Source: Atherix ibis | Lineage: Eukaryota > Arthropoda > Insecta > Diptera > Athericidae | Direction: 5' to 3' | DNA: 64,000 bases | NCBI GenBank assembly: GCA_958298945.1 | Contig: OY282605.1 | Span: 40,464,811-40,528,810 of the forward strand | The notes under the pieces: model-generated | The model's database searches: none | Told to the model about the DNA's origin: nothing | The model's input: the letters and a program-made list of their open reading frames with translations, nothing else | Shown: piece after piece, positions 1 through 12,130 of the stretch | Layout of the letters: the number at the start of each line of letters is the position of its first letter | How positions within the stretch are numbered: position 1 is the stretch's first letter | Program-made: the position numbers and the translations under genes

Positions 1-261
1 CAAATAAATAAATAAATTAAATATTACCTAAATTTTAATTTACTTATAAAGGGTAATTGCTGCCATTTATTGATTTATTATATTTTTTAAGTAGTTGATT
101 ATAAATTTTTTTAGAAATATTAGTTTTGTTATAGAAAAAATGCCTGCCAACTAAGAAAATTTTGGCTGTTTTTTAATAATAAATATTGAAATTTAGCCAA
201 AACTCTAACCCCTTTTAAGCTAAGACAAACACTAAGTACTATTCACACTAAATAAATTTGT
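1..261. other. AT-rich sequence, nothing recognised
   Basis: No convincing reading frame, RNA gene or repeat was recognised here. It ends where the 3' terminus of relic W1 begins. Confidence 0.5.
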
Positions 262-740
262 TAAGGAATATCCAATTTGTGCTTTTAAAAAATAAAGTTA
301 AATAAAGAATACTTTTAATTTAGATTTTAACAAAATTTTTATAAAATTATATTGCGTAAATTTTGCCATTATGTATAAAATATATAAAAAACTATTAAAA
401 ATCTTTGCAATTTTTTTAAATTTATAAAATTTTTCAAATATATATGACAAAACTTTTTGGTAGTACTTGATACTTGTCAGGTAATTTTTGATGACTTTTC
501 CGCACTAGAAATAAAAGAATTTATCGAAAATAAAAATAAATTAACCTCTTTTGCAGTCAATTGCAGATTTGTATAGCCTTATTAATGACAATTTGCACCA
601 AGCATGAAATGGGCTTCATCGCTGATGGAAATTTTCTTCAAAAAATCAGTATTCAAAATCTGTTGCTTGAGAACCCAACTGATATATTTTTACCAGTTAA
701 TTAATATATAATATAAAATAGTAAACTATAACCTAACAAA
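262..740 (-). mobile_element. W1: internally deleted DD41D transposon relic
   Basis: Read on the minus strand, the stretch near 590-660 encodes a segment resembling LKKISISDEAHF. This is the region around the first catalytic aspartate of a Tc1/mariner-type transposase. At 470-520 it jumps to the C-terminal block, KVIKNYLTSIKY-like. The segment between them, with the other two catalytic residues, is missing, so this is an internal deletion derivative. The left edge carries the family 3' end (reverse complement of caaattggatattcc) and an upstream gccattat motif seen in sister copies. The right edge is uncertain. It is a dead relic, recognised mainly by comparison with better copies at 15.1, 22.1 and 52.8 kb. 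Confidence 0.6.
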
Positions 741-2785
741 TTTTATCCTAAATGACACAATAATTTGACAGCTGTCAAATGACACGTCTCTAATTTTTAA
801 ACCACAAAATTGATGAGCCTATATTAAATAAATAAACTTTTTACATAAAATCATATACAATATATAATTCGAATTTAATCTACCATAAAAATAATAATAT
901 TTGTTGTATAATAAATATTTTTTTTATACTTATAAGTGGGTATTTTATTCAAATGAAGTCAAATAGATTGGCAATAAAACGCATTATCTACAATAAATAT
1001 TGGTCACGAATAGGTAAATTAGTGTATTAATAATATCGTAGTCTTTGTTTATAAGTGTATCTCGGACACATTAACTCTAAAATCAAGTAAGTGAGACTAT
1101 CTGAAGTCTAATGCATTTTATTTCAAATATTCACGACTCTTTAAAATGGGTTTGTTTTATATAAAAAAATATCGTGAATTGAATTTTTTTTCCTTAACTT
1201 TCTTTAAAATCTGTGAAATAAAATTTTTCAACATTTTTTCGAATTATAAATAATAATGCAATTTGCAAATTTTATCATAATATAATTCTTAAATAGTAGT
1301 ATTTTCAAAAGCTCAATGGTTATTGTGACGTTAATATGTAGCACCTACAACGTTCTCCCCCCTTTTAAGGTAAAATCCATTAAAGAATTGTCAGAATCTC
1401 ATAGAATTCTCTCATGTCGATCGTATCCTGAAAGTTCTCAATCAAAAATCGTGTCTATTGATTACGATCAAATTACTATATTTCTGATTGTTCTTAATCC
1501 ATCATTATTATATTTATATACTCAACTGTATTTAAGACAATAGAAAAAATACGGAAGTCCTTAAATTTAAATTTAGTTTGAAAAAAAAACTATCATAATC
1601 AATGATCTTGTAAGACCCCCAGTCGAGTATAAAGTATCTAAGCACTTTTAAGAATTCAAATCCAATTAAATAAAAAAAATCAAATAAACTAAATTGCATT
1701 TTATGAAAAATGCTTGCATTTTAATCATTTTTATCAACATTATTTATTATTTGTTCTCAAACATCTAACCGGATATGAGTATCGAAATTTTTTAAGACCT
1801 TCTTTCGACACATAGATAAGCACCTAGTTAAATTTGCCTATTTTTATTTATTATCTGATTTTGAACAAACATTTTGAAAGATTTTTCTCTTTAAATATAC
1901 TACCTCTACTAAGATTGTATCTATAAAAATAATATAAACATCGGTAGGTCTAGTACAAGCAGAAATAGTCGATTCTAAACAATAATACTTGAAACCGAAT
2001 TGCATCACGCGGTGTTAAAGAACAATAACCGGAGGCCATGGCTTAGGCGGCTTAAATGAATTTCCTAAGAAACACCATTTCGAAATCTAGGCCATTCTTG
2101 GTCATCGTGGTTTTTTGTACAGAATTTTTTCCGCAATTCATTTTTGCAAATATTGTAAATTTTTTAACCAAATAAAAAGTCCATAAATTATAATTATTTG
2201 AAATAAGATAGCCAAAAAATTAAACACTTTGAATTTGTTGCTTTTTTTCATATTTTTAATGCGGATTTTTTTTTCTCCTATTCACAATAGAAACTCTTTG
2301 AAAGAGAATGAAAATTTTTAAAATTAGCTCTGTAAAAATATATATTTTTTATGGTAAATTATAAATAATTTAAAAAAAAAAATAAGGCGGAAGTGTGAAT
2401 TTTAGATACTATTCACTTTTATGGTTCTATATTATTATTATTATTCTTTTGTTAATTAAAAAGGTGCTGTAAGTATTGAAAATATGTACTAAAATTACTA
2501 TAATGGCCATGAGTTTTATGGATAGTTTCCTTAAAAAATTGCAGAATTAAAAAAAAAAAAACATTTCTAAACTTGACATTTTAAAATTAAAACTCGTATG
2601 AGAGATATTCTTAGAGGTCTATAAAAATATCGCCACAGTTTGTGCCTCAAAAATTTTTTTTTCTCGAAATTATTTTTAGTTAAAAAAAATAGTTATTATT
2701 TTAAAATTATTTTGAAATTTTGATTTTTTTTAAAAATAAAAATAAAAGTAACATCAAAATATACAAGACAGAAAATTATTGAGAC
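741..2785. other. AT-rich intergenic sequence
   Basis: No gene is supported. A 75-codon open frame at 1316-1543 has no recognisable motif and sits in AT-rich DNA where such frames occur by chance. A perfect 18 bp palindrome lies at 763-780. A slightly GC-richer patch at about 1980-2110 was inspected and not identified. Confidence 0.5.
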
Positions 2786-2862
2786 TAACATCAGCGAGAG
2801 CTATCAGGAAATCTGGTAGCTGGTTGACCGTATATGGATGTTCCGCAATTTTATGTTAAGCG

Positions 2863-2916
2863 TGATGAATCTACGAGTTTGACTCAACAAAGGTCGGGAT
2901 TCTCGTAGATTCATCA
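2863..2916. repeat. Perfect 15 bp inverted repeat (hairpin)
   Basis: The arm tgatgaatctacgag at 2863-2877 is matched exactly by its reverse complement at 2902-2916, leaving a 24 bp loop. It lies just upstream of relic Y1. Its role is unknown. Confidence 0.8.
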
Positions 2917-2929
2917 GCCAAGAATATAC

Positions 2930-3612
2930 GTTCTTCGTTGTTATTAAGCATTTTTGGAGGGCCAAGAAATAATGAGAGACAAATTTTGTTGAGTGAAGCG
3001 TAAAGTATCAAAAATTGATGAAAATATATAATGAGTGCAGGGTCTTTTGAGGTTCAACCGTCGTATAACATTGTACGACAAACTGTCAGCTAAGCTTTTT
3101 GTAAAAAAATCTTTGTAAGTCTCAAAAAGGACCCCTTGCGTCGGGTTGGATATTACAGTTACTTGGATACTCTACCATTATAAAGCTTTCTGTCACATGG
3201 CCGCTTACATCAAGGATTTTTTATCGGACTTCATAAAAATCAGTGGACCCTAGGTTGCTAAGATCAAAAAATTGTGGAAAGGATTTCAGTTGCAACGACT
3301 CCGCCTAGGGTAACTTTTATGGCAACCCTACTCATGAGAAATAACACTAATTTGTTAAAAATATAATAAAATTGTTGCTACACCTCATAGTTCTGACTTT
3401 TAACTTTATTGTCAGGGAATAGTAAAAGTCTGAAGGACACTTTTTTGGGCTTAGATAAATTTCAAAATAATTTGACAGAAATTTTTATTATTAAGCCAAT
3501 TTGGGTAATTTATATTATTTGTTCGTTTGTATATATGTTAGCTCTCTTATACATAATCAAGACGTAAGGGTGCAGCGCCACGACCATAAGACCGTTTGGA
3601 GACCTGTACGTA
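2930..3612 (+). mobile_element. Y1 (left part): decayed mariner relic
   Basis: This is a heavily decayed mariner-like element. The piece at 2946-2975 (ttttggagggccaagaa) matches the helix-turn-helix region of relic Y3 at 42.06 kb, and 3100-3240 matches the following part of Y3. From about 3340 it aligns with relic Y2 (28.69-28.97 kb), including gttctgacttttaactttat and the agcgccacgaccat block at 3573. The homology stops at 3612, where mariner A is inserted, and resumes at about 4403. Many stops and indels mean no protein is encoded. Confidence 0.6.
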
Positions 3613-4402
3613 CAAGGTTGGTTCAAAGAGTATCGCGATTTTTGAATTTCCGCGGGTTACGTATATTCGATTTTCGAATATTTTGTAGCGTTATATTAGT
3701 ACACATGTCAACAAGTTCGGCCATTTTGAATGTTTAGTTAATTTTTGACAGCTGCTTTGCTTGCACGTGGCTTGTCTTCGATTTTTGCTTAATTTCGACC
3801 AAAAACAGCATCGCATTAACATTGCAAAGGAGCTGTTTGACTCTGTCCGCGATGACCCAAATTTGATCCAGAGGGTCATAACTAGTGACGAATTATGGGT
3901 TTATGGCTATGACGTGGAAACCAAAGCCCAATTATCCCAATGGAAGCTGCCACACGACCCAAGACCGAAAAAAGCGCCAAGTTCGGTCGAATGTGAAAGT
4001 TTTGCTTACAGATTTCTTCGATTGCAGGGGCGTGGTACCTCAAAAGTTCTTGCCACAGGGTATAACGGTCAATAAGGAATATTAACTGCAAGTTATGCGC
4101 AAGTTGCGTGAAGCAATCCGCCAGAAACGACCGGATTTGTGGAAGAACAAAAATTGGCTTTTTCCATTTTAGGCCAAAAACAACACACTAATAATGGCGC
4201 AGTCACCGTATTCCCCAGATTTGGCCCCCTGTGACTTTTTCTTGTTCTCGAAACTGAAAAGCTTCACGAAAGAACGACGCTACACTACGATTGAGGACTA
4301 TCTAGTGGGGATTATTTTGAAGGGGACAAAATAGACATTCATGAATAAATAAATAATTTTTGAAAAAAAAACCAAAATTTCCGATACTTTTTGAAAACTT
4401 TT
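3613..4402 (+). mobile_element. Mariner copy A: internally deleted, non-autonomous
   Basis: The 5' end (caaggttggttcaaagag) is a diverged version of the family terminal repeat and the 3' end reads cgatactttttgaa. A TA precedes the left end. Inside, the 5' untranslated leader is fused directly to the catalytic domain, so the N-terminal DNA-binding domain is absent. The segment holding the second catalytic aspartate is also deleted: the HHDNAPAH motif is replaced by a short junction with a stop, while YSPDLAPCDFF is still present. At about 790 bp it is much shorter than the usual 1.3 kb mariner. It could have moved only with transposase supplied by another copy. Confidence 0.85.
3761..4330 (+). 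pseudogene. Mariner transposase fragment (copy A)
   Basis: The reading frame begins with RFLLNFDQKQHRINIAKEL, the start of the mariner catalytic region. It continues through the first-aspartate motif VITSDELWVYGYDVETK, where the usual VITGDE is changed to VITSDE, and PRPKKAPSS. Frameshifts follow after position 3960 and about 4070. The remaining parts are REAIRQKRPDLWKN, a deletion across the second aspartate, and the YSPDLAPCDFFLF signature near 4210. The family product is a DDD transposase that cuts and rejoins DNA at terminal repeats in the nucleus. This copy cannot be active because it lacks both the DNA-binding domain and one catalytic residue. Confidence 0.85.
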
Positions 4403-4645
4403 TTTGAGTTAAATGAAATCGGCTATTTGTTAGTTGGATAGACTAGTTTGAGGTGATCATATTTTCAAGAGCATGTTCGTAAAATTTAATAAATTAAACA
4501 GAAAACTTTTTCTGTTTAATTTTATTAGCTTTTTTATTCTTTAATTTTGCGTGAGGTAACATTTCGTAAGAGAATTAGCGATAGTCAGTTGGACGACACA
4601 GGATTGGTAGATGCGATGACGGGAATTTTTTCAGAGGATAATTAT
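4403..4645 (+). mobile_element. Y1 (right part): tail of mariner-like relic
   Basis: After mariner A the sequence aatcggctatttgttag aligns with aatcggtaatttattag in Y2 at 28.98 kb. Further blocks (agagaattagcgatag against agagaactaccgatag) continue the alignment to about 4645. This shows that A interrupted an older repeat. Confidence 0.65.
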
Positions 4646-6834
4646 TTTAAAAATATTTAAAAAACTCATTAAAAAAAATCCAAAATCCACTTTTATTTTA
4701 TTTTCCTTTTTTTATTAAAATTTATAAATATTCATACTAGCCGGAAATTAAAATTAATAGTTTTCAATTTTATATACTTTATTCTAAATTAATTCATGGT
4801 TTTTTTTGCATAGATAAAATACCTTAACTTCTCATCAGAATTATTAATTTAATTATAATTACAAATTGTTTACATAGAAATAAATGATAAAAATTAATTG
4901 AAATTTTTACGGTCAACGATTTGTAGAAATTATAATTTTTAGATATTCGTTTTTTTAATAATAGATAGATATTCTTTACCGTAAAGTATTTAGCTAATGA
5001 TATTACCACTGACTGAAAATAATTCTCTTCAGGAAATACTATTGTATATATTAAGAAGAACACATATTTTCATATTTAATTATTCTAAGGCCATTACTAT
5101 TTATTAATATTCAAAAATGTTTTTGTATCATCATCGGTATGAAACAGTATATTTTCAGTGATTTATTCAGTGAATTATGGTAATTTTCCTTTTTTAGTAA
5201 ACATTAATTTAAATAATATGAAAAAAATATTTAACTATTTATTAAGAAAAAAAATCATTTCAATGTGATATATTATTCGATAAAAATTTTTAATTTAAAA
5301 TTTTTTGGCAATATATTTAAATCACCAAAAACAAAATGGATTAAAACATAATCAAATTAATATAATTTTCATAACAAAACATAAACAAAATATTAATTGG
5401 ACAAGTAAAATGTCACAACGAAAAGTGTTTAAACTGAATTTTCTTGTCTGTTATTATTTTATGATTATTTATGGAGCAATTTACATTATATAAGTTGTTG
5501 CCATTTACATGTTAAAAATATATATAAATATTGAAGAAAAAGTATTGCCAAACAAATACTGTTTATTTGCCTTAAGCATATTCTCAATTAAAATATATTT
5601 AAAAACAATTTTTATTAAATTTTTTATAAGAAAACTCTTATAATTAGAGCTCATAAAAATAAATATTTTCAATAATTTTTAACATTCTATACTGCAAATG
5701 TATTATTTTTAAAAGTTTCAATTTTTGAATTACTAATAAAATTAACGTTGTTTTCCCTTTCGTTTTTTGAATATTTATAACATACTAAATTATATGGAAA
5801 TTAATATTAAATTAATAATAGCATATTGCCAAATTATATCCATTAATGAGATTAAAGAGAAATCATAATTTTTAATTTCGCCTTATTGGATTTGGTAATA
5901 TTTATATTTATAATCTACAATAGTAAATGTAGTTTGAATACTAATTTAATTGGGAGTGTGATTATAGTGAACTTTCATTTTTTTTATTTCTTTTCAGTTC
6001 ATAAAGTATAAATTTTTATATCTGAACTAAATTGATTATTAACAGAAAAATTTAAATGCACCTTATGACAAATAAAAAATTTCTAATACACTATAATTTA
6101 TGATTGGCAAATTTTTTTTAGGATTTTAGTTGAAAAATCATTTCAAAAATGCTTTTTAATTCAATTAATAGTCGAGATATAATATTTTTAATGAGAGAAA
6201 ATACTATGAAAGTTTTGGTAAAAGCGGAAAATCATAAGTTTGATATTAGAATTAGATTGTATAAAAGTTACTATTAAATGCTGCATAAAAGATTTTATAG
6301 AAGTGAACTCATATATGGGGAAATTTTTAAGTGATTAAATCATCACTCAAGTGTGACATAGTAAAGAAAATATTCAAAAATATAAAATACTAAGAAGAAG
6401 AGGTAATTTTTTCTAATAAAAACTCTTTTAAATCATTTATTAATGAGCTCATCTTTTCACTATATCGTATGATGATACTTTTTCAGTTAGTAAATTTTAG
6501 TGCTCGAAAGCTTTTTATAGGCAAATAAATAAATTTTAGTGCTCGAAAGCTTTTTTTAGGCAAATTTTTTATTATTGTAAATTTTTGTATAGTTTTTGAG
6601 GCCTTATTTGTTTATATCAAATTTAATCAATTACAATATAAAAAAATTAAATTTCGAGTACATTTTACCATAAAATAAAAATTTGTTTATAAAATTCTGA
6701 CTATTGTCAAAAAATTTCTACATAATTTGATATTATGACATACCAAAAATCAAAGAAAAAAAATTACAAAATTCCAAGAATTTCAAGGTATTAAAATTAT
6801 TACTTTATCTTAAAAATGAGAATATTTTCAATTA
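4646..6834. other. AT-rich intergenic sequence
   Basis: No gene or transposon was recognised. Open frames at 4824-5063 (minus) and 5305-5493 (plus) have low-complexity Lys/Ile/Asn-rich translations expected by chance in AT-rich DNA. A short direct duplication of about 36 bp (ttttagtgctcgaaagctttt) occurs at 6495-6565. Confidence 0.5.
6495..6565. repeat. Short tandem duplication
   Basis: The string ttttagtgctcgaaagctttt is followed by taggcaaat and repeats about 36 bp later with one difference. It is a local duplication in unannotated AT-rich DNA. Confidence 0.7.
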
Positions 6835-6836
6835 TA

Positions 6837-8095
6837 GGGTTTTTCAATAAGAGTGATATGGTTTCTAAGTGACGTTTCGGCCATTTATAATATGTTATGA
6901 TCTGTTATTTTTTTTTCATTATATTCAGTAATCCTTACAATTTCATCAAGGAGAGAAATACGCAAGAAAAACTTTTACAAATTATTCAATTTTATTATCA
7001 AAATAATCGTTCTCCAATTGCAACTTTTCGTGCGCTTTTGCCATTTTATGGTCGTAATAATCGTCCAACTGCTTTCGGAATTCGTCGAATTGTTAAAAGT
7101 TTCGAATTTTCTTTACATAATGTGCAAGTACCAATTAAACAAAGAACCGCTCGAAGTAATGAAAATATTGCTGCCATTCAGGCAAGTGTTGCTGAAGACC
7201 GCAATTTGTCTATTCCAAGACGTTTTCAAGAATTGGGACTCTCTCAAACCACAACCTGGAGGATTTTGAGAAAGTATTTGGGCTTGCATCCGTATAAAAT
7301 TATTATCACTCAAGAACTGAAGCTATTGCACCACCGTAAACGTCGTCAATTTGCTGATTTTGCCATGGAACAACTTGAAAGCTATAACGATTTTTTAAGA
7401 AAATCATGTTCTCCGATGAGGCTCACTTTCATCTGAGTGGTGCAGTAAATAAACAAAACTGTCGATTATGGTGCGAAAAAAATCCACAAATTATTCATTG
7501 ACAGGTTGGTGTGGTTTTTGGTCTGGTGGAATCATCGGTCCATACTTCTTTCGAAATGAAGCTGGTAACACCGTTACTGTTAATGGAGAGCGGTATAGAT
7601 CGATAATAACCAACTTTTTATGGCCGAAATTGGAAGAAGTTGATCTTGACAACATCTGGTTCCAACAAGATGGGGCTACGTGCCACACAGCACGTGCAAC
7701 AACCGAATTATTGAGAGAAAAGTTTGGAGATTCGATTATTTCAAGAAATTGTGACATTGAATGACCTCCAAGAAGTTTTGGTTTAACACCAGCAGACTAT
7801 TTCTTGTAGAGTTATATAAAGTCATTAGTCCTTAGCAATAAACCAGACTCTCTTTAAGCCTTAGAAGTAATATTGAACGTGCTATTCATGACATACGACT
7901 TGATTAAGTGGAAATTGTGCTCGAAAATTGGGTTCATCGAATTCGTTCCTGCAAAAGAAGTCGTGGCGGCCATTTGAACGACGTTTTATTCAGAATTTAA
8001 TTGTATCAATTGTACTTCACATTAAATAAAAAACATTTGAATTTCCTTAACGTTTTTTTTTTAAAGGAAATCGTATCACTCTTATTGGAAAACCC
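6837..8095 (+). mobile_element. D1: DD41D Tc1/mariner-type element with both ends
   Basis: The element is bounded by near-perfect inverted ends, gggtttttcaataagag at the left and the reverse complement of gggttttccaataagag at the right. Each end is flanked by TA, the normal target duplication of this superfamily. It is 1,259 bp long and carries one broken transposase gene on the plus strand. A younger sister copy, D2, lies at 50.6 kb and an isolated 3' end at 52.6 kb. Only 35 bp separate its right end from relic W2. Confidence 0.92.
6930..7975 (+). pseudogene. Transposase pseudogene of D1
   Basis: The first 169 or so codons are open, from about 6930. They hold an N-terminal helix-turn-helix region (NNRSPIATFRALLPFYGRNN) and LGLSQTTTWRILRKYLGLH. 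A frameshift near 7400 precedes the first catalytic motif, SDEAHFHLSG, which is intact here. About 36 bp are then missing around 7500 compared with D2. The GFWSGGIIGPYFF and WFQQDGATCHTA motifs follow (second aspartate at the D of QQD). A stop interrupts just after RNCDIE near 7761, and the third-aspartate region reads PADYFL followed by a stop. The gene is clearly inactive, but it preserves the aspartate that D2 has lost. Confidence 0.88.
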
Positions 8096-8129
8096 TATAT
8101 AAACAAGCACAAGAAAATATCAATAAAAA

Positions 8130-8733
8130 GGATTATCCATTTTACACTTTGGAAAGAAAAGCTTTATAAAATATATTATACATTTAGATTTTATTCAAAC
8201 TTTTAAATTTTTATACTAATTATATTTTGCCATTATATATTAATTATAAGATTATATAAATTTACATCAAAACTTTCTTACAGGACTCAATACTTTTGAT
8301 GTTTATTTTTGGATGACTATTTCCCAAGCCTGGCGTTGTAATTCGGCAATTACGCAACGGATATTAGTTTTTAGGTATTCTTAAATTTAAAAATTATATA
8401 TATGATTAATTTTTTTATAATTTTTTATATAAAAAAAAGTACGATTTCTTCAAATCTTATGTTTTTGGATGTTAATTTGGCATTAGCATATCTCGAAATT
8501 ACGCGTTTTGGAATCTTTTTCCACAAAAAAGCCAAAGTTTATCATATTATGTAGCTTAAAGTACCATTTTATTAAAAAATGCAGATAGTTTTTATTAAAA
8601 TTTTGAAGTTTAAGTTTAAAACTGTCGGTTATCATAAAATAAAATGCTATCTATAAGTATAAACAAATAATATAATAGATGATATCAAATGAACAGGGTT
8701 TTACTTTTCAAACAACAAAACGGATATAATCCG
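8130..8733 (-). mobile_element. W2: DD41D transposon relic
   Basis: The left edge ggattatccattttacac and the right-edge block cggatataatccgg resemble the W-family ends. On the minus strand, 8640-8600 corresponds to the ITDFF block after the ENEEG motif, 8560-8490 to the LLREKIPGRVIS block, and 8350-8280 to the C-terminal IESCKKV block. Frameshifts and stops are numerous and no product is expected. It lies almost against D1, which has the same orientation class of ends but different terminal sequence. Confidence 0.65.
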
Positions 8734-11305
8734 GTATTTTCTCCAACTGTGACATAATCAATTCACACATTTTTAACCGAAATTATTTAATAAAAGATAA
8801 GAAAAAATTAAAAAAAAATTCATACTAATTAATTTAGTAAATAAACTATAAAAATTAATATATTACAAAATTTTATGAATAAGTGAATGAAATTATCGTA
8901 AGTCAATTATTAAATGCGACATAAAAAATGTATACAAAAATTAGTGTGTCAAGGGCTCTTTAATGATAAAAAGAGCATTAACATAAATTTATAAGGGTTA
9001 AATTTCAGCATTATTTACTAACATAGTTTTTTTTTTAATTTTTATATGGTAAATTAATATAAAAAAAGCCAAAAGATATTTTCCAAAAATTCATTTAAAA
9101 TGTTGTCAAAAACTAGTCAAGCATTTTATTAGATTTTTTTAACACCTTTAAATTGAATGCATTAAAAGTGTGAAAAATAGTTTAACCAAAAAAGAAATTT
9201 TTACTAATTTTGTTAACAAATTTCCTATAAATTTGAGTTAAATTTAAAAAAAACTTCTTAGAAGAATACAAAAAAAAAATGTGTGCGTATTTTCCATCAA
9301 AGTTAATAAAAACTCAACTTTCTTACATAATATTATGATTTATTTAAAAAGAAACTCTTTTCAATATTTCATAAAAAATTATATTATAAAATTTAATTAC
9401 CAATTTTTAAAATAATAATTATGATATTTCAAAAATATCTCTTAGTATATGTTAAAGTGTTATATGAAAACTTGTTATTATTTGGGTCATATTTGCATTT
9501 TTTTTTTGCATAATTGATATTATCAAAAATCATCGTAATATTCATACAGAAAATATTATAAATTAATTTCAATGATTACGTGAAAATCGATTATACGATT
9601 GCCAAAATGGGTGTGTTCTTCAAAATTTATTTCTGGTTACTGTTATAATCAAAATTATCTTAAGAAGATATTATACCATTTAAATGTGCCAAGCAAAATA
9701 TAGTTTAATTTTTTTTATTTATATTTTCGAACATTATGCAAAATTTTTTTTTAAGCTTTTCAAATACCATCATCTCATATGAAAGTTTTCCAAAACTTTT
9801 CTCTTCAAATCAAGGTCGTTGATGTTTTTCTTCTGAAAACCATTTATAGTTTACGGAAAAGATTTTTTTTTTTTAAAAAAAACTCAATGAAAATAAAATC
9901 TTATGCATTAATTAGATTTATGTGTCAGCAAGAAAAATTAATTTTTTAGATAAAATATAAAAAAATTATTATTTGTGACACATTTCTATCAGTTTACGAA
10001 TAGGAAAATAGGCTTCTCTTAACTAAATAAGATCTATTCCGAAAATTGACTCACACAACTAATAGAAAGAAGTTTATAAGATATTTATTATTTCTGTATT
10101 TGTAAAAATTAACTAGATTTTTAATTCAGAAATTTATTCAATGAGTAATATTAGATGACATAATTTCCTTAGAATTTATTAGCACAAACAAGCTGCATTT
10201 AAGTTTACATTTTCTATCTGAGTATATGTGTTTTAAATCAACAGTATCTTTTTTTAAATAATAAATTTTCTCTATCCGAAACATATATTTTAAGTTATTT
10301 TTTTATATTTTTACTCTATTTTTAAACCAGCATATTTATATACAATATATTTAACACATTATATAATTGTATCTAAATAAACGGTTATGTTTACTCAAAC
10401 AAATATTCAATAATAGGCTCAATTAGGCCCAAATATCTCCAAGAGTTTTATCTGAAAATATTAAAAGCTTTCTTATTTAAGAGCTTTTTGCCACCAAATT
10501 TTTTTTTTTATTAATATTTATTTCTTTTTAAAAAATTAGTCAACTCTACGCAGTTAGAATATTACAAATAATGATGATCTAAAAACAGGTTCGTCGTCTA
10601 AGTCTTTTGTTAAATTAACAAGAACGTGCTTTATTGCGAAGTAAAGTTCACAAGTATTTTGTTGTTGTTGTTGTTTTTTTTTCCTATAAATACCATCAAT
10701 AATTTATAATAAATTTTGTTTTTTGCAATCTGCCATTACAAAAATTTATTATTTAATATTCATATTATATAAAATTTGGACATTATTAAATTAATAATTT
10801 GTAAATTTAAAAACGTAAATAGTTTATTCGAAAAATTATTTGAAATATATTTCGGGTTTTTTTTGCGTATTTAGTTAATTTTTTATACAATATTTTTTAA
10901 ATAAAATAAAATTTTTTTATAATAAATAATTTTATTAGTTTATAATGAGTTGTACTATTGGGGAAATTATATATTAAATACCAGGAAGTTAGTTGGTGAA
11001 GATACCATATTAATAATAAGATTCTATAATTAAAAAAAAATATATTAGAAAAATTTATTTCTTTAATAATTAAAATTAATTTATGTTTTTTTTATAAAAA
11101 AAAAAGGAATTGATTTGTTTATTTTTGTAATTAAAGCTACAAGGAATATCTTTGACGTATTTAAAGATCACATGAGCTTTTGGCATATTTCTTGTCTTCA
11201 ATTTTAAATTTATCTATTATTATTTGATATTTATTTTATTTTAAATTTAAAAAATTATTTTTACACAGATTTTTTTAAATCTTAAATATTTTCAGATTTT
11301 GCATA
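8734..11305. other. AT-rich intergenic sequence
   Basis: No gene, RNA or transposon was recognised. A short (TTG)n tract is present at about 10662-10675. The sequence is otherwise low-complexity A/T runs. Confidence 0.5.
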
Positions 11306-11307
11306 TA

Positions 11308-11606
11308 CGAGGTCTGTTCAAAAAGTATCGCGAATTTTGAATTTCCGCGAGTTACGTATATTCGATTTTCGATTTTTTGTGGTGTTATATTGTTACTCAT
11401 GTCTCTGACTTATGCCGATCAGTTTGGCCATTTTGAATATTTAGTTAATTTAGTAAACGAGGTCTGTTCAAAAAGTATCGTGAATTTTGAATTTTCGCGG
11501 GTTACGTATATTCGATTTTCGATTTTTTGTGGTGTTATATTGGTACCCATATCTCTCAATTATGCCGATAAGTTTGGCCATTTTGAATGTTTAGTTAATT
11601 TTTGAC
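11308..11606 (+). repeat. Tandem duplication of mariner 5' end
   Basis: Two copies of the first ~150 bp of the element stand head to tail (11308-11457 and 11458-11606). Both read from the terminal repeat through the tttggccattttgaat block. The inner copy continues into the transposase remnant. Confidence 0.88.
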
Positions 11607-12130
11607 AACTGATTTGCTTGCACGTGTTTTGGTTCGTCTTCGATTTTTGCCCATTTTTGACCAAAAACACCATCGCATTAACATAGATAAGAAGCTGTTG
11701 GACTCTGTCCGCGACAACCCAAATTTGTTCAAGAGGGTCATAACTGTTGACGAATCATGGGTTTATGGTTATGACGTGCAAACCAAAGCTCAATCATCGC
11801 AATGGAAGCTGCCGCACGAACCAAGACCGAAAAAAGCGCCAAGTTCATTCGAATGTGAAGGTTTTGCTTCCGAGTTCTTGCCACAGGGTAGAATGATCAA
11901 TAAGGAATATTACCTAAAAGTTATGCGCAAGTTGCGCGAAGCAATCCGCCAGAAACGCCCGGCTTTATGAAAGAACAAAAATTGGCTTTTGCACCATGAT
12001 AACGCCCCTGCTCACGCATCGTTGATTGTGCGCGAATTTTTGGCCAAAAACAATACACTTATAATGCCGCAGCCACTGTATTCTCCAGAGATCTGGCGTT
12101 CTGTTACTTTTTCTTGTTCCCGAAACAGAT
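11602..12130 (+). pseudogene. Mariner transposase fragment (copy B)
   Basis: The frame opens at LARVLVRLRFLPIFDQKHH, translating the leader into the catalytic domain, so the helix-turn-helix DNA-binding part is missing. The first catalytic aspartate is present in VITVDESWVYGYDVQTK. A deletion near 11870 removes the VLLTVFFDC block. REAIRQKRPAL is followed by a stop. Downstream, out of frame, the second aspartate motif HHDNAPAHASLIV is retained at 11993. At the third position the sequence shows a tyrosine codon where aspartate is expected (tgttacttt instead of tgtgacttt, about 12109). It is catalytically dead. Confidence 0.85.

Noticed and set aside
763..780. Perfect 18 bp palindrome atttgacagctgtcaaat
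   Set aside because: Real but short. It contains a common E-box core and A/T arms, and no context gives it meaning.
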